Shown here piece after piece: positions 36,001 through 48,100 of a stretch of 64,000 nucleotides of DNA. The notes beneath the pieces are model-generated. The model saw only the letters and a program-made list of their open reading frames with translations, made no database searches and was not told where the DNA came from. The translations under genes were made by a program, and so were the position numbers. The stretch covers positions 1 to 64,000 of the forward strand of contig CALSCR010002518.1 of NCBI GenBank assembly GCA_943704495.1, read 5' to 3'. The stretch comes from Pigoraptor chileana. Taxonomy: Eukaryota; Opisthokonta; Filasterea. Position 1 is the first letter of the stretch, and every line of letters starts with the position of its first letter.

Positions 36001-39000
36001 GCTGCAGGAGGTCGAGGGCAAGCTGACGGCACTGAAGAACAATTTTGCCGAAATGGTGGCCACGAAGGAGCAGCTCGAATTCCAGGTGGACCTGTGCGAG
36101 CGCAAGCTGGACCGCGCCCGCAAGCTAATTGGCGGCCTCGGCGGCGAGCAGGACCGCTGGGGAGTGGCCGCAAAGGCGCTCGACGGCGTATACTCTAAGC
36201 TCGTGGGCGACGTGCTCATCTCGGCGGGTGTGATTGCGTATCTCGGTGCCTTCACGGCCGAGTTTCGCCGCGACTGCACGACCGAGTGGACGGCGCTTTG
36301 CAAGTCGATGGGAATCCCGTGCTCGTCCGAGTACTCGCTTGGCCGCACGCTGGCGGACGCCGTCACTCAGCGCGCGTGGGTCATTGCGGGGCTTCCAAAC
36401 GACTCGTTCTCCATCGACAACGCCATTGTCGTCGCCAACGCGCGCCGATGGCCGCTGATGATCGACCCGCAGGGGCAGGCAAACAAGTGGATCAAGAACC
36501 TCGAGCGGGAGAACAAGCTGCATGTGATCAAGCTCACGGACAACGACTACATGCGCACCCTCGAGAACTGCGTGCAGTTTGGCAATCCCGTCCTCCTCGA
36601 GAACGTCGGCGAGGAGCTTGATCCGTCGCTGGAGCCCCTTCTGCTCAAGCAGACCTTCAAGCAGGGCGGTGTCACGTGCATCCGTCTCGGCGACTCGACG
36701 CTCGAGTACTCGAAGGACTTCCGCTTCTACATTACGACCAAGCTGCGGAATCCGCACTACATGCCTGAACTTGCGACCAAGGTGACGCTGCTCAACTTCA
36801 TGATCACGCCTGGTGGTCTTGAGGATCAGCTGCTCGGTATTGTCGTCGCCAAGGAGCGACCCGAGCTCGAGGAGGAGAAGAACGCGCTGATCATGCAGAG
36901 TGCGGCAAACAAGAAGCAGCTCAAGGAGATTGAAGACAAGATCCTCGAGACGATGTCGTCGGTGGAGGGCAACATTCTCGAGGACGAGTCTGCCATCCAG
37001 ATTCTGTCGTCGTCGAAGGTGCTGTCTGACGAAATCTCGCTCAAGCAGGCCGTTGCCGAGGAGACGGAGAAGAAGATTGACCAGTCGCGCGCCGGATACC
37101 GCCCGATTGCCAACCACTCGTCCACGCTGTTCTTCAGCATTGCGGATCTCGCGAACATCGACCCGATGTACCAGTACTCGCTCAACTGGTTCATCAACCT
37201 CTTTTTGCTGTCAATTGAGCAGAGCAACAAGTCCAAAGTGCTTGACCGCCGCCTCCGCTACCTTAGCGACCACTTTACATACTCGCTGTACTGCAACGTG
37301 TGCAGGTCGCTCTTTGAGAAGGATAAGCTGCTCTTCTCTTTCCTGCTCTGCTACAACATTTACCGCGCAAAGGGTGAGATCTCGGTGGACGACTTCCAGT
37401 TTTTCATCACTGGCGGCGTGGACCTGGAGAACCCGCACCCGAATCCGGACAAGACGTGGATCAGCGACAAGATGTGGGACCGCCTGTGCCGCATGTCGGA
37501 GCTGACGTCGTTCCGGGGCTTCCGCGAGAGCTTTGTCAAGTCGATGGGTGCGTGGCGGCAGTACTCGCAGCACAAGGAGCCGCACAAGGAGACGCTGCCT
37601 GAGCCCTGGAACGCGCGCCTGTCGGACTTTGACCGGATGATTCTCCTCCGCTGCCTGCGTCCGGAGAAGGTGCCCCACGTGATCTCTGACTTTGTGGAGG
37701 CCCGCCTCGGCAAGCGCTTCATCGAACCCCCCAATTTCGACCTTGAGAAGAGCTATTTCGACTCAAACAATTCGAGCCCGATCATCTTTGTGCTGTCGCC
37801 GGGTGCGGATCCAATGGCTGCGCTGCTCAAGTTTGCCGAGCTCAAGGGTATGAGCAGCAGCAAGTTCCAGAGCATTTCGCTCGGACAGGGCCAGGGTCCT
37901 GTGGCCAATCGCATGATCAAGAACGGCACCAAAGACGGCAACTGGGTCGTGCTTCAAAACTGCCACCTTGCCGTGTCGTGGATGCCCACTCTTGAGAAGA
38001 TCTGCGAGGAGCTCCGCCCCGACCTCGTCCATCCCGACTTCCGCCTGTGGCTGACGAGCTATCCGTCTGACAAGTTCCCCGTGTCGGTGCTGCAGAACGG
38101 CGTCAAGATGACCNNNNNNNNNNNNNNNNNNNNNNNNNNNNNNNNNNNNNNNNNNNNNNNNNNNNNNNNNNNNNNNNNNNNNNNNNNNNNNNNNNNNNNN
38201 NNNNNNNNNNNACTTCCGCCTGTGGCTGACGAGCTATCCGTCTGACAAGTTCCCCGTGTCGGTGCTGCAGAACGGCGTCAAGATGACCAACGAACCGCCA
38301 AAGGGCCTGCGCGCGAACCTCCTCCGCTCGTACCTCAACGACCCCATTTCGGACCAGGCGTTCTTTGGCGGGTGCCCCGGCAAGGAGGCGGCCTGGGAGA
38401 AAATGCTTTTTGGCCTCTGCTTTTTCCACGCAATCGTCCAGGAGCGTCGGCAGTTTGGTCCGCTTGGCTGGAACATCCCTTACGAATTCAATGAGTCTGA
38501 CCTCCGCATCAGCGTGCGCCAACTGCAAATGTTCATCAACGAATACGACGTTGTTCCATTCCCCGCGCTCGTCTACATGACTGGCCAGTGCAACTACGGA
38601 GGGCGTGTCACGGACGACTGGGATCGCCGCTGTCTGTCTGACATTCTGTCGATCTACTACTGCCCTGAGCTCATCGATGACGCCAAGTACAAGTTTTCGC
38701 CCAGCGGAACTTACTTTGCGCCGCCCAAGGGGACGCACGCCACGTACGTCGAGTACATACAGAACCTGCCGACTACGCAGCATCCCGAGGCGTTTGGAAT
38801 GAACGAGAACGTGGACATCTCACGCGAACTGCAGGAGGCGCGCATGCTGCTGAACTCGATCCTGCAGACCCAGGCACGCGCAGCTGGAGCTGCTGGAAAG
38901 ACCACCGACGAGACGCTGCTCGAAATCCTGAACGACATTCTCGCCCGCCTTCCACCGGACTTTGACATTGAAGTTGCGTCGCGGCAGTTTCCGCAGGCGT

Positions 39001-39746
39001 ACAACGAGAGCATGAACACGGTGCTCGTGCAGGAGATGGTGCGCTTCAACAACCTGCTGCGCACGGTGCGCGACTCTCTCCAGGAGCTCAAGAAGGCGCT
39101 CAAGGGTCTTGTCGTCATGTCGTCGGACCTCGAAAACGTCGCAAAGAGCCTCCTCGTCGGGGCGCTGCCGGCACTGTGGGCCAAGCGCTCATACCCGTCG
39201 CTCAAGCCCCTCGGCAGCTACATCAGTGACTTTTTGGCCCGTCTTCGGTTCCTCCAGGACTGGAACGACAGCGGCGTGCCCAAGGTTTTCTGGATCTCGG
39301 GCTTCTTTTTTACGCAATCATTCCTTACTGGTGCGCTGCAGAACTACGCGCGCAAGTACACGATTGCGATTGACACGCTCGGCTTTGAGTTTGAGGTGCT
39401 GAATGCGGACGACTGCGACGAGCCTCCGTTGGATGGCGTGTACGTGCGCGGCCTGTTCATTGAGGGCGCGCGCTGGAACCGCGATGCCGGCGTCATTGGC
39501 GAGTCGCTGCCCAAGGTGCTCTTTGATGCGATGCCCGTCATTTGGCTGCGTCCGGGGATCACCGCCGAGTTCAAGCAGAAGCCCGTGTACGACTGCCCCG
39601 TGTACAAGACGAGCGCCCGCCGCGGCACGCTGTCGACCACGGGTCACTCGACCAACTATGTGCTGACAATCAAGCTGCCATCGGACCGCCCCACGCGCCA
39701 CTGGACATGCCGCGGTGTCGCGCTGCTCTGCCAGCTCGACGAATGA
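27007..39746 (+). CDS. axonemal inner-arm dynein heavy chain B (DNAH3/7/12 clade), interrupted by assembly gap
   Basis: Paralogue of dynein A. Exons 27007-27233, 27335-27422, 27530-27746, 27879-27942, 28050-28292, 28408-28775, then 28899-39746 containing a 98-N gap (38114-38211). The 77 bases on each side of the gap are identical. Collapsing that duplicate gives a continuous frame of 3959 residues, the usual length for DNAH12; taken literally, the gap shifts the frame. Motifs: AAA1 GPAGTGKTE (about 1269) with [12 protein letters not shown]2 GGPFAGKTE (about 1551), AAA3 GPTGTGKS (about 1913), AAA4 GVGGSGRQS (about 2275), stalk heptads [19 protein letters not shown], and the C-terminal [18 protein letters not shown]. 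All introns lie in the first 1.9 kb. The short, Ser/Gly-rich N-terminus differs from that of dynein A. Role: inner-arm sliding motor of the axoneme. Confidence 0.92.
38114..38211. other. assembly gap (98 N) with duplicated flanks
   Basis: Run of N inside dynein B. Bases 38037-38113 and 38212-38288 are the same 77-nt sequence, so the contig ends probably overlap and no sequence is missing. The same block is almost identical in dynein A near 20415, which probably confused assembly. Confidence 0.9.
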
Positions 39747-40283
39747 ACGTAGCCTGGCATTGGGCCGTGTAAAAAATAATGTGTTTTTGTTTTGTGTGTG
39801 TGTTTGTAATGTATTTTAACTTAGTCTTTTGTGTTTGACCACCAATTATGTCTGCATTGCGTCTGCGGTCTTGTGCTTGAAATTGCTATTGCGTGCGTGT
39901 GCGTGTGCGGCGTGCAAAATAATACCAACATTGAAATGATACCGAACTAATACTTATTCTGCGCCGTGCGTTTTATAGTGGATTCAGTTAGTCTGAAAAT
40001 CTTTGTAAAGAAGTTGACCTGCACGTGACTTTGCTGATCACGTGATAAATGGGTTGCCATGGCGGATGCGTTATAAATTTATTGACGACCGCTGTAAAAT
40101 ACTCACTGACAACGACACATGCATGTTCTTTGTGCTTTATTTTCAACCTGTCGTGTGGTTTCTTCACGAGTGCACGTTCTCCGGTGCTGCTTCACTTGGC
40201 GTTGAATAGAGTGTCTGATAGAACTCCACCAGCTGTGCCGCTGGGCCGCATCACTCGAGTGCTGGCGACAACGACCCCGGAGG
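39747..40283. other. intergenic region upstream of the CatSper gene
   Basis: Holds the dynein B 3' end (GT-rich, then AT-rich) and the CatSper promoter: CACGTG at 40022, GATCACGTGAT at 40036-40046, a half-matching X-box GTTGCCATGGC at 40053-40063 and TTATAAAT at 40071. No coding frame seen. Confidence 0.5.
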
Positions 40284-43200
40284 ATGGCCACGGCAGCCCG
40301 TGTCTGTGCGGGCATCTGCGTGTGCCTGTCCGCCCTCGCCGTTGTGGGTTGCCTTCCGCTTGCGTCCGCTGCGTCGGCGGCCGCATTCAGACCCCTCTTT
40401 CCCGAAAGCCTCACGTGGTTCGTGGAGGTTGTGGATTCGGTCTCCATCACGACGCTCTCGCCCCTGTTTCCACACACGCAGCACACTCTGCACGTGCGTG
40501 TTGCAAATGACGGCGTCCCCGATGTCGCTCGCACGCGCGAGCTTGCCCTTTCCGGTGGAAGCCCCTCGGTTGATGTCGACGAGCTCGAGTCTGTTGTGGA
40601 CGGGTCGTTTGTGCTCGTGACCGAGACGGACGAAGCAAATGCCGTGACGGGATGGTTCTTCCATTTCAAAACTGCAAAGAACGGCGAGCTTTACTTTACT
40701 GTTTCCGGATCCCGCATTGCGTCCTGGTATCCTGTCGCCGACACGTGGGTGATTTTGTTTGTCAACCCGTTTGTGCGGAGAACTGGGCCAGGCGCATATG
40801 TGAATCTCATTGGCTCCGCTGCGGCGAGCTCTGAGATCTATGGTGCGACTGAGGCGAATGTGTGGGAGAATGCCGGACTGTCCACAGCGATATTTGTGGT
40901 GCTCAATTCGTCCAGTAACGTTGTGTATTACACGGACAGCGAGTTTGCGCGACCTCCGACCGCAATCAAGTTGGCGAATTCCGTGTTGTCGTCGCCAGCT
41001 GCGTGTGCGGCGCCATACACTGCGTTCAACAACGGAATCAGGGCCGTGCTGGCCACCAACGACCGTGTCGTCGTGCTGGGGCCTTCGGGGATCGTGGAGG
41101 GCCGTGGTACGGACGTCGCCGGACAGGACCTCGTGTGGAGCAATTCACTGCGTGCGTGCGTGTCGTCTGTCGCCGTCTCCCGTCAGGTCGTTGTGTCGGA
41201 CCGCTACATGGTCGTGTTTGCATTCGATGCCGTAAGTCCCTACGTTGTCTACCGCGCGGAGGTGCGGTCGGACAACGCGCAGCCGGCGCCATTCACCCCG
41301 CTGGTCGATCGTCTTGGGCGGGGAATGGGCGCTGCCCTCTCCCTGTCTGCGTTGTCAAATTCCTCGATCGTCTCTGCGTCGGAGAGTATCGCGGGGGCGG
41401 GGGTGGTGACGTTCCTTGTCGACACTGGCGCGCCGACCGGTTCGCGCTACAGCATTGTGCAATATGCGCAGTCGACATGGACGCTGGCCACGCGGCTTCC
41501 CCGCACTGCATGCCTGCGCAGCGCCCGCTTCGGCGAAGACATTGTTCGCATGTTTGAGGGCGTCGAGGGCTCTCCCCGCGGCTCTTGCACTACGTTCGAG
41601 CTGGTCCTCAACAACATTGAGTTTTCGCGGACGATATCGACGGATGTTTTTCTATTCGGAAATGCACTTTTGTACAGGTTTGTTGCGCAATAGACTTTTG
41701 ATATTGCATGCTGTCTTGTGGGTGCTCGCGCGCGCGCGTGTGTGTGTGTGTGTGTGCGTCCGTTTGTCTCCATGCCTTTCGACATGATGTCGGCACATTT
41801 TTCAACGCAATTTCGATTCTTTTTATCCGCTGGACAGTCCGGATGCCGGCCTCAGTTTCTACATAATCCGCGAGTTTAAGGATTCGCCGATTATTTCTTT
41901 TGCGTCGGCCTTTGACTCGTCGTACGCCTGCGTGACTGCAAGCGGGGAGGTGCGTGGGTGTGGTGTGGTGTGGTGTGGTGTGATGTGGGTACAGTGTGCG
42001 TCTGTCTGCTTGCCGTCTGTCTGTCTGTCTGTCTGTCTGTCCTGTTTTTCTGTGTCTGTCTGTGTTGTGTCCTGTGGGCTTCACTCCCTTCACTTGTTAC
42101 GGCAGCATCATGAAAGATCACATGGTGGATGTCCGCATTCTATTCAACATTTTCAACTTTGTGTGCACGCCGATTACCCATTCAGGTCTGGTTTGGCCAG
42201 GCGGACTTTTCTGAGCTTGCGCTTTTGCAGCCGGCTCAACAAAGTGGACGGCTGTTCTCCATTTTCTTTTCCTATGACGACTCACTGCGGGTGAGTGCCT
42301 TCGACTGGCGTGCAACATTTGCGTCTGTGTGTCCACGTGTTTTGTGCGTGTTGTGCTGTGTGGTGACCACTGCATGCCTTTAAGTGCATGGGTTCATGAC
42401 CCATTATATTATTATAGAATTGTTAGTGCTGCCAGTGTACCACGATTTGCAAGTGATGCATACGATGGTTCATATACTCTACAAAGCTATTGGCACTAAC
42501 AACCACACGCGTTGTCTCATTATTCGACATTCCTCTGACGCATCTGCCACTCTTGTTAGTTTTTGTCGATTTCGAAAACAAACGCGAGTGACTTGATTGC
42601 GCAAACCCTCGACATACAGTCTGCTGTGGATCAGTCTGCATTGGCCGACAATGTGGGTAGTGAATGGGGATCTTCATCCGTCACTAATGCTCGTTTGTTC
42701 AAGCTGTGTCTCTCACTTTGTTGATTATGATTGCGTCAATTTATTAGGGGGGAAAAAGGTAGCCATGAGTGCGGTGGGCCATTCTTTTTGGCGTGCAGTT
42801 GCGTTAACTCTAAAACCGTGGATTGCAATGCAGGCCATGTGCCCCTACAAGGAACTTGTGTTTGACGCAGAAAAAAACGCGACGTTTACCCGGCGGCAGG
42901 ACAGCGAGTGGCAGGATCTCCCCGACCACATATTTGTTGACAAAGCGTGGGACTACGGGATTGTCTTGTCACTCACTCCCAGGGACGGTGTCTCCCTGGA
43001 CGACCTGACGGCGACCATTGTTGCGGAGCAGACGTACATCAGCGTGTCGTACGAACGCAGCGTTTCCGTTTCCTCAAATTCAGTCAACTACACGGTATGT
43101 GCGGAATGCGAGCTTTCGCATGCATAGCCTTTTGTGACAGTCGCCCTTGGCATACTCCTCGGCACCAAACACGCTCACTATTCTTCTGTGCTTGCTCCAA

Positions 43201-44851
43201 TATGTGCGCGTATCCTGTGTCGGATAGTTCCACATCACCGACAAAGCTATCGCCCGGGAGCAGTCGTTCCCCGGCGAAAACGTCATTCCCACGGGAGTGC
43301 GTATTTTCGTGAACGGTGCAACTTTTGCCTGCCAGGATTCCTCCAAAAAGTCCGACATCAAGGTGCGTGTTCCCGTGTTTCAGAATATTCCCGCATGTGG
43401 CGCGTGGCTCGCAAGCGACGTTATGTTTTGTTCCCGCACGCACTGACCTGCGTGGCAATTTTTTTTGCATTTTGTGGGCAGACTGCAGTGTCGTCCAATC
43501 TCGTCGTGTACAGCGGGTGCCCCAAACAGCAGTCTATATCATTCGTGAAGGGCGGGACCGTCAACGACCATTGCACGCCCATCGACGGCATTCCCTGCGT
43601 CTATTTTGATAACGGTGCGTGCTGCGAGTGTGTGTGTGTGTGTGGTGGGTCGTTCGTTCGCACACAGGATGCTTTTGTGGCAAGGCAAGCATAAGCGATA
43701 ATGGAATGCTTGGCGCGCTCGGCTGGTGTCCTTCGGTGTCGCATCTCTCCGTCTCAGCAATTTTCGCCTGGCTGACACTGTCTTCGCCGTCTCTGCATTG
43801 CTTCTCACTTTTGTGTGCTGTCTATTCGCGCATCACAGAATTTCAGCCATCGTTCGTATTGACTGACGACCTCACGGAGAATACCTCGCCCTTTACTGGG
43901 CGGTATCGCCTCAGGCTTATTGGCGGTGGCGAAACACTTTCGTCGGTTGCAGAGTTTTCTGAGGCGGACTTTTACAAGTACAATCCGATCACAGAGTGGG
44001 TGCGCGTGGCGCTCATTTTTGCTGCATTGCTGGCTTCAAAGTTGGCCATAATGCAGTGCAATGGGTGACAGCAGCAGCGATTCGACAGCCTCATCGTCCC
44101 TCAATTGTTTTCGCATGCATTTTGTGAGTGATTGGAATGCATGGATTTGTCAAGTGCATGCTTCCGCGTGACTGGCGCGGTCATTTGTCGCTCATTTCGG
44201 TCTTTCGCTGTGTGCGCACTCGCAGGCGCGGTGTGGGATCGCAGCCCATCTGGTCACCCAATGCAAACGAGGCGGCAGTGAATGACACCGTTACATCTCT
44301 CACGTGGGTAATGTACTGAAGTACACGCGTTTATCTGACTTTGTGCCGTGTTGCCCTTGTAAGTGTTGTGTTGTGTGGCTCTTGCCTGCCTAACTTGTGG
44401 CCTATGTCATCTGCAACCCACGCGCAGATTTGTGTGTCCTCTGGGCTCCGTCTGCTCTCGAGTGTACCCGCGCAACGGCAACGTTCCCGAGTTCTTCTTT
44501 CTGTGGGAAGTGGATACGTCGCCCACCAACGGCGATGCGTCCTACTGCCGCTTCAAGTACCGCTTCATTGTGCGAGTGTTTGGGCTTCCGATGGACATAA
44601 TCACAACGGCATACATCACGATCGGAACATTCGGCCTTGGCATTGTGCTTGTGCTGCTGGGATTCTTCTTTGTGCCACTGGAGGGCGCCGATGGTGGGTT
44701 CAGCTCGGAGTCTCTCGTCGGATCCAAAGGCTCGCTCCTGTCGCGGTTGCGCCGACGGGGCAAAGTCGACCCCGCGGCGGTCACGGCAACATCATCATCG
44801 CCCATCGGAAACATGGAGTTTATGGCCGCGTGGGAGTCGGGCGGACGTTGA
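40284..44851 (+). CDS. CatSper auxiliary subunit, delta/epsilon type
   Basis: Single-pass auxiliary subunit of the flagellar calcium channel CatSper. Exons 40284-41677, 41838-41949, 42186-42290, possible 33-nt exon 42620-42652, 42834-43094, 43228-43362, 43482-43614, 43839-43995, 44226-44303, 44428-44851; 943 residues (CATSPERE about 950). Signal peptide at residues 1-30, then a beta-rich head. Diagnostic family blocks: SSYACVTASGEVWFG, AMCPYKELVFD, SGCPKQQSISF, GIPCVYFDNEFQPSFVLTDD, YRLRLIGGGE, FYKYNPITE, QPIWSPN, FVCPLGSVCSRVYP, VPEFFFLWEVDTS, ASYCRFKYRFIVRVFGLPMD. A single membrane helix (ITTAYITIGTFGLGIVLVLL) and a basic, Ser-rich cytoplasmic tail follow. The extracellular cysteines are kept. 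The delta-versus-epsilon choice is inferred from the C-terminal blocks. Other CatSper genes are not in this window. Confidence 0.78.
41730..41760. repeat. (CG)n(TG)n microsatellite in CatSper intron 1
   Basis: CGCGCGCG followed by an uninterrupted TG run inside the first intron. Confidence 0.9.
41950..42062. repeat. (GGTGT)n and (CTGT)n repeats in CatSper intron 2
   Basis: A GGTGT pentamer array directly after the splice donor, then a CTGT tetramer array near 42007-42045. Confidence 0.9.
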
Positions 44852-44966
44852 GCGACGACTGGCTGAAAACGGGCTTGGGTCGTGTGGACACACACACACA
44901 CAAAGTACAATGCGGCAAATTGCGGCGTTTTATGCGTGCGGCGCGCTTCGTGACGATTTGGATGCA

Positions 44967-44972
44967 AATAAA
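44967..44972 (+). terminator. polyadenylation signal AATAAA of the CatSper gene
   Basis: Canonical AATAAA 116 nt after the stop codon at 44851, within the convergent spacer to SART3. Confidence 0.45.
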
Positions 44973-45148
44973 CTTTGCATTCCTAGAATACGTTTTGGTT
45001 TGAGTTGAGTGGCTTATTCATAATTGTAATGAGCGGCACAACAGTCAGAAAGACCTCCTTACGCACACGCCCAAGCAAAATCGCAACAGTGGCCCGATTT
45101 GGTGCAATGATACAGACATGCTGAACGGTCGGAAACAGCTGACGGCTA

Positions 45149-48100
45149 TTACTTGCGAAGAAACTTTCGAAAGTCAGAGTTTGACAGCGGGGCGGGGGCT
45201 GCCTCGGCGGGGGTGTCGCTCGCCACGAGATCACCAGTGGCCACCTCACGAGCCTCCTCGCTCTTTGGCGCGGCTACCTTCGGACGTGCAGCAAGCGCAG
45301 GACCCGTTCTCACGGCCCGAGGGACGAGCCTGGCGAGGTCGACACTGCGTTGTGTGAGCAAGTGTGAGTCAGCAAAGCAGAGGATGACAGGTGACAGACT
45401 AGGAAGTGAGTCAAAGGGGGGCTTCAACTAGTGGACACATAAAGTCGCGAGCTCTGATCACTTTCAGAGCCATTCACACTGGCAGGCCGCTGACACCGTT
45501 TTCGACTCTACAATATGGTCACATTCACTGCAAATGCAGTCCACACACATACACGCATGCAGACACACACATACACATACACACACACAATACATTTACA
45601 CATACACAGAGTCCAGCCCTCCTCACCCTCCAATGCGGGCCTTTGGTCTCTCGCCATCGCGAGTGATGATTGGCTGGTTCGGGGCCAAGTGGGGATTTGG
45701 GTTTGGCGGACGGGCGCCTGGGTTTGATATGGCAACCGAGAGGGGTCGCTCCATAAAGACCTGCTTATCCATGGCGACGGCAGACGCCGCAGCCTCCTGT
45801 GCATGCGCCGACGAACACAACCCCAGAACGGACGGAAGGTAGCAAATGTCACCACCAGCCCAGCAATTCACAGTGAATGTGCACAGTACGCAAAATCCCC
45901 CGCAAGGACACGACTGCTGCGTGTGTTGTCCGATCCAAGCACCAACAAGAAGGGAAGGGCCGAATACGAGTGCACCCTGTGCTCCCACTTGTTGAGTACT
46001 CACCGCATCCACAAACTCAACATAGGCGTATCCTTTCGGCTTGCCAGCCTTCTCGACGACGCGCACCTCCTTAATTGCGCCAAACTGTGATGCCGCGGGT
46101 GCGAAGGAATAGATCGTTAATGCAACAAAACAAATTATGTAAATGCAGAGAGCGCAGCGCAAACACACACACACACACGCACACACACACAAACAAACAA
46201 ACAAACACAGATCCGAATGGGGCCAGGCTATCCACGTACCTTTTCAAAAAGCCGCTTGAGGTCTTCGCTTGTGGCGGCAAACGGCAGGTTCGCCACAAAC
46301 AGGGTCCGGGGGTCGGCGCCCTCGGAGAACTTGAGCCCCTTGGGCGCACCGGCGGCCGCACCCTTCTGCGCCCGCTTGTCCTTGTCCATGGCGCGCGAAA
46401 TGAGCATGGGACGTCCCAGGAGCGGCTGCCGATCCATTGAGATGGCCTTGTCGACGGACCCCTGCGATGCGAGACATGCAAACAGATAAGAGGCAATGAA
46501 GAATAGAGAGGCGCACAACATAATGATACCATAGCGCTGTTGTTGCATTGTCTACGGCACAGATACAGCACCGCGATCACCCACACAGTGACGATGCCAG
46601 ATGCATTTGCGCATGCATTCCACCCACCTCTATCGCAAACTCGACGTATGCAAAGCACTTCGAGAAGCCGGCCAGGTTTTTCACGAGCCGCACTTCAACG
46701 ACAACACCAACCTGACATAAATTTTCAAAAGTCGATGCACCGGCGTTACAACGGAAATAAATTTTGATGAAACGGCCGTGGGTGGCCTAACACAGGCTGT
46801 GCATAAACAAATTGCCAATGCGGACGCAGCACACAGAGCGACAGAGGAATTTACCTTTTCGGTGAAATGAGACTGGAGTGCGACTTCATCCACTTGCTTG
46901 TCAAGATTGCTGACAAATATGGTGTGTGCGTCCCTCCTGTTGCGTATTTGTTGGAGGGTATGAAGGTAAGTAACAGTTTGAGAGGTGATCGATAGGTAAA
47001 CCCTTGCAAACACATGTACATACACAATAGAATAGAACCCAAGCAGAGAACACCCACCGCTCTTTCGCCTCGGGCTCTTCCTCCTCGCCTGCAAACCAAT
47101 AGGGACACACATTTCACAGGTCAGCCAATCGAAGAGTGCGCCATACAAGTATAATACGACACTCACATCGCAAAAAGTACTGTATATACACACACTGACA
47201 GTGCAGCAGTGCCGACGGGAGCAAAAGCGACAGGCACTTCTACCTTTCCTTCGCTTCGCAGGCTTGTCCTCGGCATCGTCCGCCCCGCGCTTTCGATCGG
47301 GGCGTCCATCTTGCGCGCCACTGCGTCCGTCGTCGGGCTTACTTCCGCGCTGAGTGGGCTTGGCTGCCCTCTGATCCCTCTTGGGCTTCTCCGCCTCGGT
47401 CTGCTGCTGGTGACGCTCCTCGGCCTCGCGGTGCTGCGTGTCCCGCGCTGCATTGCCTTCAATACGCCGACGCGCATCGTCAAACGTGTCGAGATTCCCG
47501 TGAAGCCGCTCAAGGTCGAGGAATGCCTCGTACACAATTCCAGCGTCGGTGAGAAGGTGTGTGAGTGCTTGCTTGAACACTTTCCTCGCTCCATCCACAC
47601 TGCCCATGCATTCCATCTCCAGCTGTGCGTACTCGGCCCACAGCCAGCTTGTGTGTACCCGCAAGGGATCCTTCAATAGGGCATCCCACACCTTGCGAGC
47701 CGCCGATGCGTCTGCGATTATAGGCGCAACCGAAAGCAGAATAATGAGAATTAGAGTATACCTTGTTGGAGAGTGCGAGAAAGGCAAACGTGCGCGCAAT
47801 CAATCACGCAAGAAGCACGCATACCTTTAAACAGACGGGCCTCTGTGCGTGCCCAGTATCGCTGCACGCGTGCGAACGGATCAACCGCCGTTCCGAAATG
47901 CTGCTCCAAGTGGCCCACTGCCCGCGAAAACATGCGCCGAAGAGTTGTGCCACGCTGCAGGCGATAGTGTGCGAGTGCATGCACAATCGACAGGTAATAT
48001 CAGATGGAGTAGCGCCGTCACAAACACCGGCCCATTCCACTCCACACTAAAATACGGCACAAACAACAACAACATTACACAGAAAATTGAACCCCACGAA

